Source: Clostridia bacterium
GTDB lineage: Bacteria; Bacillota; Clostridia; UBA1381
Length of the DNA stretch: 12,717 bases
Assembly (NCBI GenBank): GCA_900770405.1
Contig: CAAGKL010000063.1
Span: forward strand, 1-12,717
Direction: 5' to 3'
The translations under genes and the position numbers were made by a program. Shown here one piece after another: positions 8,001 through 12,717 of the stretch; within the stretch, counting starts at the first letter, position 1, and every line of letters starts with the position of its first letter. Under the pieces are notes generated by a model that saw only the letters and a program-made list of their open reading frames with translations, searched no databases and was not told the DNA's origin.

Positions 8001-11000
8001 CATTGACGCATTATAATACTGTGTTCCAGTACCGTTTGTATTTGAATAATATCCGCCAAAAGTATAGCCTGCGCGCGTAGGAGCAGTTAGTCCCGCCGGC
8101 ATAGGTTGTTTGTAATTGACAACAGTAGTTGAAGTACCACCCGTTCCGCTTTGCTTATTAAAAGTAATGACATATGAGGCAGGATTCCATTGTGCAGATA
8201 AAGTAACCGAGGAATCGTATATTTCCCACGCATCTCCCGTTGCTACAAGAGAATTGTTTGTTTTCCATCCGCCAAAATCATATCCTGCTTTTTGAGCAGA
8301 CGGAAGTGTAACAATATCACCATAATATACACTTATAGGAGATACTGCCGAGCCACCTTGAGTGTCGAAATTCACATTGATAACAATAGGCTGTATATTT
8401 GCAGCATAGTCACTTAAATTGATATAACATTTGTATTGAGTCGTCTTGGAATTTGGAACGTAGATTACAAGTTCCTCGGAACAATTCTCAAAAACATCTA
8501 CATCGGTCTGAGTAATCTCTGACAATGACAGGAACGTTATCGTTGCAAGCTCATTACAGTTGGCAAACGCATTTGCTCCAATATATCTTGTATCGCGTCC
8601 AACAATAACATTTTCAATATCTCTACCATTAAACGCATTCGCGGAAATTGAAATATAACCGGTTGTATCGAAGTTCACGCCGCTATCGGTGTATTTTAAC
8701 AACACTTTTCCGATAATTTTGTTTCCGGAATCATTCGTTTTGTTAAACCAAGCAGTCCCCTCAAAAGCACTCTCGCCAACGTATCTAACATTTACACCGG
8801 TGATCGTTTCTAATTTTGATGCACCTTCAAACGCCCCCTTACCAATATTTTTTACATTATTAAGAGCTACATATACAATATGTTGGTTTCCACTTATTGC
8901 GTAATTAGCAATATTAACCACATCATCGTCAACGGAGAATGATGTTTCTGTTTTTGCACCCGGATACGCAACTAATGTATTACCACAAGTTTCTGTAATG
9001 ATGCTATAAACCAATCCGTCATTTGTACAATACGTATTCTTGGAATATAAAGCATCTTTTTCTACATAGAAATTATCGTTTTCAACAATAGAAAATGCAG
9101 AAATGTTAGGACAATTATAGAAAACTGCCTCTCCTAAAGTTTCCAAGTCATTCGGTAAAGTGAACGTGCCTGTTAATCCAACGCAGTTGCTAAAAGCTTG
9201 ATCTCCAATCGTTTCAATCGAATCAGGCAAAGTTATCTCTGCAAGATTGGAGAAATCTGCAAAAGCATAGTCCTCTATGTATGAAACTTGTTTGCCTGCA
9301 ACACCCGCCATCAAGCTAAGTTTTAGTTCCTTAAACTTGTCAATCACCTTCCCATCACTGTCAAAATAATAGTCAGGCAATCTCACATCGGTTATTTTAA
9401 CAGTATTATCTGATAAAACTTCATAATCATAAATCGTAGAGGGAACACCCAACTCTATATTTTCACAAATATAATGAATTATCGTTGAATCTCTTGCCTC
9501 AAGATTATGTGGAATGGCTGGATCGCCTGTGGTCTTTTTATAATTAAATGTTCTAAAGGCATATGTAACAACAACATCATCACCCTCAACTGCATAGTCT
9601 ATGTCAGAGTAAGCAAACAATTTTTCATAAGTTTCCACATTAGAAAAACCATCTGCAAATTGTGATTTTGTGTCAATGAACAAATCTCCCCATTCGTGAA
9701 CAAGGTTTGTTTCTCCAGTAAATTGTCCGATAAAGAGTCCGAATGTTCTAAATGCATCAACAAAATCCTTTAGCACATAAGATAGTTCTGTATAAATAGT
9801 CTGATCTATATTTGTTCCGCTTTGTAATTGTTCGCCATATTTAGCCTCAAATTCATTCAACCTGCTTACGGCAGTTATTACAACGGCATCAGCCACTCCC
9901 ACCGTAATTGTTAAAGCTCCTGCGGGAACTGCGAGAACCCAACCCACATATGGAATAGTAATCAACTTTCCTGTGCCATACGCTAACCCTGCGTCTATGG
10001 TTGTTAGCGTTAATGCTGCCAATTCTCCCCATTCGTCTAATATATCTAAATATGCTTTTAAGTCGTTGGCAGATAAATAACCACTTAATGAATCGTAATC
10101 TTCTGACAACAATCCTAATACAAACGACAGATTGAATGTTCCGCCGATTGCATTAAGATTTAAGTTTGGATTCTTTTTTACGGCTTCTTCCCAACAACTG
10201 TGTATTTCTGCTTGTATTGTTTCATCCAAAATGTTTTTGGCGCTTTCATTTGAAAAAGCTCCACCTAAAATGCTATGAGAAACTCCAAATAAAATTTCTT
10301 CATCCCAATCCGTACCATGATATGGCGTTCCCATAGAATAAAGTTCTGCTACGTTATAGGGGTGATCATTTATTATGTTGCTATTTTGGTTGTATTCAGC
10401 AGGTATTTCATAATAATTATCACCAATATCAATATATCCGTCAATAGGGGTCTGTGAATATTGATACTGCACGTGAGCTAATTTACCATCTTCTCTGTAC
10501 CCAGTCGCATACATCATTGAGATTAGACCGCCACGAGAATGCGATATAAGATTTATAGTTGGAATCTTTCCCGTTAAATATAATATATCATAAGAAATTC
10601 TATCAATAACAGTATGCAATTCTTCATAAATGGTTCGATGATAAGAACTGGCACTGGAATATAATGATTCAAAAACAACTATAATATGTTTTGACACGTC
10701 GTTTAGTTGTTTAATATTTTCGCGCTTTGTCTCATCGTAATCACCTCGATTGAGCTTCATCAAATTAAATTTTGTTGATGTTATCATATCAGCTAAAAAC
10801 ACATCAGAATTGGGGTAAAGAGTTCGCAACGATTCTATCAATGATGTAGAGTCGTACTCAAATTCCACCCCTTTTTCCTTTGACCAATTAGGATCATTTG
10901 ACCAAGGATCATCATTTGACCAATGAGAAGCGTTTCCACCTTGTCCGTGTACTAACACCGTCATTGAAGGAGCATCTTCACTGGGCGATGTTAATCGTGT

Positions 11001-11195
11001 CAATAAATGGATTTCTTCATTTGTTTTTTCTTCCCCGTATCCTTTAAATTCGTCAGAGTATGATGCATCTGACGATGTTGCCGCAGTAACAGTAATAGCC
11101 ATAATCGGTGATATTAACAACGAAAGAATTATCACCGCTACGATAGAAGCAACAAATATCTTTGAACTAATTCTATGTTTTGTTGTAGTCATCAT
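5034..11195 (-). CDS. Giant secreted lipase-like/LRR/B-repeat/PPC/glycine-rich surface protein
   Basis: A 2053-aa secreted protein. Residues 1-39 are a signal peptide (hydrophobic 13-38, TVTAA near the cleavage site). Residues ~75-510 look like an alpha/beta-hydrolase: LVHGQGG (81-87) as oxyanion loop, ISHSRGGL (217-224) as nucleophile elbow with Ser220, and GTPYHGTD (289-296) as in lipases; GDLFIDTKSQ (503-512) may supply the acid, and the catalytic His is not assigned. A hydrophobic stretch lies at ~395-445. LRR_5 repeats span ~630-915, seven B-repeat (Flg_new) units ~940-1705 with two nested PPC-like domains, a strand-rich beta-helix-like region ~1708-1850, and a glycine-rich tail ~1850-2047. 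It ends GGYWYATL with no LPXTG, so anchoring is unknown. AAAGGAG at 11199-11205 is only 3 nt from the first ATG; the next ATG (11192) is better spaced. It starts 18 bp after the upstream lipoprotein gene. Likely role: surface adhesion with hydrolase activity (inference). Confidence 0.85.
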   Translation of the reverse strand: MMTTTKHRISSKIFVASIVAVIILSLLISPIMAITVTAATSSDASYSDEFKGYGEEKTNEEIHLLTRLTSPSEDAPSMTVLVHGQGGNASHWSNDDPWSNDPNWSKEKGVEFEYDSTSLIESLRTLYPNSDVFLADMITSTKFNLMKLNRGDYDETKRENIKQLNDVSKHIIVVFESLYSSASSYHRTIYEELHTVIDRISYDILYLTGKIPTINLISHSRGGLISMMYATGYREDGKLAHVQYQYSQTPIDGYIDIGDNYYEIPAEYNQNSNIINDHPYNVAELYSMGTPYHGTDWDEEILFGVSHSILGGAFSNESAKNILDETIQAEIHSCWEEAVKKNPNLNLNAIGGTFNLSFVLGLLSEDYDSLSGYLSANDLKAYLDILDEWGELAALTLTTIDAGLAYGTGKLITIPYVGWVLAVPAGALTITVGVADAVVITAVSRLNEFEAKYGEQLQSGTNIDQTIYTELSYVLKDFVDAFRTFGLFIGQFTGETNLVHEWGDLFIDTKSQFADGFSNVETYEKLFAYSDIDYAVEGDDVVVTYAFRTFNYKKTTGDPAIPHNLEARDSTIIHYICENIELGVPSTIYDYEVLSDNTVKITDVRLPDYYFDSDGKVIDKFKELKLSLMAGVAGKQVSYIEDYAFADFSNLAEITLPDSIETIGDQAFSNCVGLTGTFTLPNDLETLGEAVFYNCPNISAFSIVENDNFYVEKDALYSKNTYCTNDGLVYSIITETCGNTLVAYPGAKTETSFSVDDDVVNIANYAISGNQHIVYVALNNVKNIGKGAFEGASKLETITGVNVRYVGESAFEGTAWFNKTNDSGNKIIGKVLLKYTDSGVNFDTTGYISISANAFNGRDIENVIVGRDTRYIGANAFANCNELATITFLSLSEITQTDVDVFENCSEELVIYVPNSKTTQYKCYINLSDYAANIQPIVINVNFDTQGGSAVSPISVYYGDIVTLPSAQKAGYDFGGWKTNNSLVATGDAWEIYDSSVTLSAQWNPASYVITFNKQSGTGGTSTTVVNYKQPMPAGLTAPTRAGYTFGGYYSNTNGTGTQYYNASMVSVVSFYELTTATTLYAYWIPNEYEIVFDNQGGTGGTVSTVATYGTSMPQAVAPQKSGYTFAGYFTGKNGTGTQYYSNTMNSSRNYNVTGATTLYAYWIIEEFEVVISAQEQWVEISSNQLELTNTQVTIPYGATANQTINVALIEAYLSYNGSRAGYELVGFYRSGDSSQALINWGNSIPDLGEDGDKITLEPKWEAKEYTITLNNQSGKIGSFGQSTSVSVSSYKSTDYAYIYFVPSSSGTITLWTSHTSGDPYLCLYNANKSLLASNDDGYGNLDSKITYSVVSGQSYYIGFRTFASTPCNGYVYYSGVTLSSSVAPTSYTVEFDSSMPTLIKPYRNGYTFGGYYTQPNGAGEQIYPASGSTQNTWGIAQNTTLYAYWMPNSYTVTLNKQSGTGGDASVSTVFGSSMTSATKPTRTGYTFEGYYTSPNGAGTKYYNSSMGSVRAYNIASNVTLYANWTPVTYTVTLNKNGGSSRQFAFSSTITSYNKEDIGYVYFVPSASGTITLWTTHTEGDPYLLLFDKNFVQLTSNDDGYGNLDSKITYTVTKGQSYYVGFRAYSGNKTTGTVNYSGVSVSSSSTYVKITYDDAPPSVLVPTKAGYSFDGYYTSTNGQGTKIYDKTGTKVTNWNTTNTTLYANWLATSYSYTGSTTTTISADTSIIDLSSATQSGTYVFTIATSVNEITFKSSSSRTFTNFRVIISNRTTPLVLRFEKVSIKAPAGYNAITASGNFRLTLAYSGTVSITGGKNATVGTGQGYAAIYNATSGATIALNGTGTLKLTGGVGSIGTVGATGSKGADGKDADGIFLENGTDGQNGGTGGKGGTGGTGGYAIYVTNIIVESTSGTITITGGEGGTGGKGGTGGEGGRGGHAAGSLVICRHGGDGGDGGAGGTGGTGGAGGVAYNGTLSKEYSSCITATATKGDQGTGGTGGRGGDGGDGGANGPSAFADGDHGVGGSGGAGGAGGTGSPNGFAGSSGSSGGYWYATL
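5055..5654 (-). repeat. Glycine-rich tail (GGTGG/GGxGG blocks)
   Basis: Residues ~1848-2047 of the giant protein are dominated by Gly with Thr, Ala, Asp and Lys: GGTGGKGGTGGTGGYA, GGEGGTGGKGGTGGEGGRGG, GGDGGDGGAGGTGGTGGAGG, GGRGGDGGDGGANGP and GGSGGAGGAGGTG. The blocks are separated by ordinary strand-like stretches (IYVTNIIVESTSGTITI, VAYNGTLSKEYSSCITATA) that contain or neighbour two Cys (1944, 1980). The + strand reads as CCACCR-type triplets, much more GC-rich than the surroundings because of glycine codons. The composition suggests polyglycine-II-like helices or a collagen-like rod; function is unknown. Confidence 0.9.
6081..8378 (-). repeat. Seven B-repeat units, two with nested PPC-like domains
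   Basis: Residues ~940-1705. Units begin near 940, 1008, 1089, 1168 (divergent), 1266, 1451 and 1530, with the recurring pattern Y-x-[IV]-T-x-[ND]-x-Q-x-G, GYTFGGYY, NGxGTQYY and ATTLYAYW. Units five and seven are split in their first loop by a ~95-residue PPC-like domain (about 1285-1378 and 1541-1640) that shares the identical core SNDDGYGNLDSKITY. The two inserts are also similar at the DNA level, for example near 6360-6480 and 7130-7260. Confidence 0.85.
8451..9308 (-). repeat. LRR_5 (BspA-type) repeat region within the giant protein
   Basis: Residues ~630-915 of the 2053-aa protein contain the BspA-type pattern, for example YIEDYAFADFSNLAEITLPD, TIGDQAFSNCVGL, NIGKGAFEGASKLETI, YVGESAFEGTAWF and YIGANAFANCNELATITF. 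In known families this fold is a curved solenoid used for binding host or bacterial surface ligands. Here it sits between the hydrolase head and the B-repeats. Confidence 0.85.
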
Positions 11196-11198
11196 AAT

Positions 11199-11205
11199 CT
11201 CCTTT
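11199..11205 (-). promoter_or_regulatory. Shine-Dalgarno of the giant-protein gene
   Basis: Minus-strand AAAGGAG in the 18-bp gap after the upstream lipoprotein gene. Two consecutive ATG codons follow at 11195 and 11192, with spacings of 3 and 6 nt. The second is the more normal distance, so the true protein may be one residue shorter than given. Confidence 0.7.
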
Positions 11206-11213
11206 TTTTCAAT

Positions 11214-12494
11214 TTAGTTTGCGCCCCACACAACGTCACAACTACCGTTCCAACCATCTTCCCATCCTTCGGGTTGACTTTCGTATGAGGTTTTTATGGT
11301 AACATTTGTTAATCCGTCAAACACACCCTTTTCTATCACTTTCACATATTCGGGAATGATAATGACTGTTGGCTTGAAATTCTCCAATGAATACTCGCGG
11401 TCGGATTTTCTCAATTCAACAGTTGGAATTTTTGATTGGTAATAATCTTCTGTTCCTATGTAATACGGAACAACTAACTCATTTTGCTCTGTTGATAAAT
11501 TGCAATACAAAAAATCAACATATATCAAATTTGTCAAATAGCGGAAGCAAACTATATCTTCCAAAATATCAAACTGATGTTGAATAATTAATTTTTCGAT
11601 TCCTCTACCATATACTCCATACTCGTTATTTTCGAAACGATGAGCAAGCTTTATTACCTTTTCACCGTTTATGTATTCGGGAATAGTAACTTCTTCGGAT
11701 TCAGGAACACCTAAAAGATAGACACCCTCACTTGTTCTATCGTTGTAATAATAGGTAAAACCATCCTCTGTCGTTTTTATCCAATCATAGTAATACAGAT
11801 ATGTGATTTCTTCGCCCCACACAACTTCGCAATTACCATTCCAACCATCTGCCCACCCTTCGGGCTTGGTTTCGTATGAGGTTTTTATTGTGACATCGGT
11901 TAAACCGTCAAACACACCTGCTTCAATAGTTTCAACATAGTCTGGAATGATGATAACCTTTGCCTTGAAATTCTCCAACGAATACTCGCGGTCGGATTTT
12001 CTCAATTCAACAGTTGGAACATTTGAGTTTCTTTTGCCTATATAATGAGGAACAAGCAAGTCATTTCCTGAATATGATTGATTACAGTATAAGAAATCTA
12101 TGAAAGTTAGATTTGTCAAATTGGGGAAATCGACATAATTTATGGTTTGATCATAACGAATATAAAATTGATGCTGAATTGTTAGTTTTTTTGTATTTGT
12201 ACCGACAACAAAGTAATTCTTTAAATATCCCGTTTCCATTCGCAGATGACCTAATTCAACAACTCTTTTTCCGTCAATGTATTCAGGGATAGTCAATTCT
12301 TCAACATCGGGGATATCGAGAATATATACGCCCTTCTTACTACCATCGTTGTAATAGTAGATAAAACCGTCATCTGTGGTTTTAACCCAGTCCTCGAATT
12401 GTTTCCAAATTTTTGTGTCGCAAGAAGAAAACAGTGTTCCAACAAAAATCAAGGACAAAATAGAGCTTACCACTTTAATAAATTTTATTTTCAC
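11214..12494 (-). CDS. Lipoprotein with two tandem LRR_5-like repeats
   Basis: A 426-aa protein with signal MKIKFIKVVSSI... and lipobox LFSSC (Cys25), so it is probably membrane-anchored on the outside. The mature part is two copies of one ~190-aa unit: residues ~35-229 (DWVKTTDDGF ... CEVVWGEE) and ~237-426 (DWIKTTEDGF ... CDVVWGAN). Both contain ELTIPEY or EVTIPEY, the identical TVELRKSDREYSLENF (161-176 and 358-373, offset 197), GVFDGLT, and a closing EGWxDGWNGxC-VVWG motif. This GW/WNG/VVWG ending is common beside LRR_5 repeats in gut Bacillota, as I recall. The start is GTG with GGAAGG upstream. It overlaps the stop of a 24-codon leader ORF by 4 nt (GTGA), which suggests coupled translation. 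It is the first full-length gene of the right operon, ahead of the giant surface protein; a ligand-binding or accessory surface role is inferred. Confidence 0.85.
   Translation of the reverse strand: MKIKFIKVVSSILSLIFVGTLFSSCDTKIWKQFEDWVKTTDDGFIYYYNDGSKKGVYILDIPDVEELTIPEYIDGKRVVELGHLRMETGYLKNYFVVGTNTKKLTIQHQFYIRYDQTINYVDFPNLTNLTFIDFLYCNQSYSGNDLLVPHYIGKRNSNVPTVELRKSDREYSLENFKAKVIIIPDYVETIEAGVFDGLTDVTIKTSYETKPEGWADGWNGNCEVVWGEEITYLYYYDWIKTTEDGFTYYYNDRTSEGVYLLGVPESEEVTIPEYINGEKVIKLAHRFENNEYGVYGRGIEKLIIQHQFDILEDIVCFRYLTNLIYVDFLYCNLSTEQNELVVPYYIGTEDYYQSKIPTVELRKSDREYSLENFKPTVIIIPEYVKVIEKGVFDGLTNVTIKTSYESQPEGWEDGWNGSCDVVWGAN
11373..11428 (-). repeat. 56-bp near-identical internal repeat, copy B
   Basis: Matches 11964-12019 with one substitution (T/C at the 16th base). 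It encodes TVELRKSDREYSLENF and flanks in the second protein repeat. The copies are 591 bp (197 codons) apart, while the rest of the two units has diverged much more. Confidence 0.9.
11964..12019 (-). repeat. 56-bp near-identical internal repeat, copy A
   Basis: Partner of 11373-11428, in the first repeat unit of the 426-aa lipoprotein. The high DNA identity compared with the flanks suggests local gene conversion or strong constraint. Confidence 0.9.
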
Positions 12495-12565
12495 TTTTTC
12501 ACCTTCCTTCCAGATAAAACATTTTCTTTTCTAACACACTGCCATAATAACTTATAGTAGCCCAT
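12491..12565 (-). CDS. 24-codon leader ORF upstream of the 426-aa lipoprotein
   Basis: It begins ATGGGCTAC (Met-Gly-Tyr-Tyr-Lys-Leu-Leu-Trp...) and ends in Lys-Lys-TGA. A full AGGAGG lies at 12574-12579, 8 nt upstream. Its TGA overlaps the GTG start of the lipoprotein in GTGA, a classic coupling arrangement. Its RBS and first eight bases are conserved with the left end of the window, where the equivalent ORF is instead in frame with the next gene. The peptide is basic, with one Trp and one Cys and no run of a single amino acid typical of amino-acid attenuators. No family is recognised. It may be a leader peptide or a translational booster. Confidence 0.5.
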   Translation of the reverse strand: MGYYKLLWQCVRKENVLSGRKVKK

Positions 12566-12586
12566 TGGTTTATCCTCCTAATCATT
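12558..12586 (-). promoter_or_regulatory. Conserved RBS plus ATGGGCTA start, right leader
   Basis: The minus strand here reads AATGAT-TAGGAGGATA-AACCA-ATGGGCTA and matches 131-158 with one substitution and one extra T. It contains the Shine-Dalgarno of the 24-codon leader ORF. Confidence 0.7.
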
Positions 12587-12594
12587 TTTAATAG

Positions 12595-12646
12595 AAAAAG
12601 CGCGTAGGAACATAGGGACACACAACGCCCCACAATCCTACGCGCT
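12595..12646 (-). terminator. Long leader hairpin with T run (possible attenuator), right copy
   Basis: Same hairpin as at 72-119: an 11-bp perfect outer stem AGCGCGTAGGA/TCCTACGCGCT, extended by an inner stem. On the minus strand it is followed by TTTTTC, so the terminator-like T run is kept although the bases after the stem have diverged from the left copy. It sits between the promoter and the leader RBS. Confidence 0.65.
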
Positions 12647-12717
12647 ATATTGTTATTTACCAAAATTATCTATATAGTTTTCACAGTATAGACCACTCGG
12701 CAAAATATAGCAATATT
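12599..12717 (-). repeat. Right copy of the perfect 119-bp terminal inverted repeat
   Basis: Exact reverse complement of 1-119. The two copies point inward, so both operons between them start from the same promoter and leader and converge on the terminator at 2881-2912. Confidence 0.97.
12685..12713 (-). promoter_or_regulatory. Sigma-A-like promoter inside the right repeat
   Basis: Identical to the left promoter on the opposite strand: TTGCTA, 17 nt, TATACT. It would drive leftward transcription through the hairpin into the leader ORF, the 426-aa lipoprotein, the giant protein and the ABC gene. Confidence 0.6.

Noticed and set aside
1..12717. Composite transposon or integrative element bounded by the 119-bp arms
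   Set aside because: There is no transposase or integrase inside, and target duplications cannot be seen because the window ends at the repeats. The arms are better explained as duplicated promoters/leaders.

Overview
This is an AT-rich window that probably comes from a Bacillota (Firmicutes) bacterium, most likely an uncultured gut Clostridia-type lineage. The reasons are strong AGGAGG ribosome binding sites, Gram-positive-style lipoprotein signals, and secreted proteins built from BspA-type leucine-rich repeats (LRR_5), InlB-type B-repeats (Flg_new) and PPC-like domains. The lineage call is an inference. There are no rRNA or tRNA genes, transposase, integrase or CRISPR array.

The window begins and ends with a perfect 119-bp inverted repeat (1-119 and 12599-12717). 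Each copy reads inward and carries a good sigma-A-like promoter (TTGCTA, 17 nt, TATACT) and a long hairpin followed by a short T run. After about 11 diverged bases, similarity resumes through a strong Shine-Dalgarno and the start of a short ORF (ATGGGCTA, Met-Gly-Tyr). The same roughly 158-bp promoter, hairpin, RBS and mini-ORF module therefore heads both operons of the window, which run towards each other.

Left operon (+): a small lipoprotein with a PrcB-like C-terminal region (199-714), then a 705-aa secreted papain-fold-like cysteine peptidase with two C-terminal PPC-like domains (730-2847). A GAAA-capped hairpin at 2881-2912 separates it from the converging operon and probably terminates both.

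Right operon (-), in order of transcription: a 24-codon leader ORF (12565-12491); a 426-aa lipoprotein made of two ~197-aa repeats (12494-11214); a 2053-aa secreted modular protein (11195-5034) with an alpha/beta-hydrolase (lipase-like) head, LRR_5 repeats, seven B-repeat units of which two hold a nested PPC-like domain, and a glycine-rich tail; and a fused ATPase-permease of the MacB/FtsX type (5006-2937). Spacing is tight throughout, with a 4-nt overlap at the leader/lipoprotein junction.

Taken together, the window encodes surface and secreted proteins for contact with or degradation of macromolecules, plus one exporter-like ABC protein. Both operons are placed under the same duplicated leader, so they are probably co-regulated. 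Substrates and partners cannot be read from the sequence. The most unusual features are the duplicated leader module and the architecture of the 2053-aa protein.
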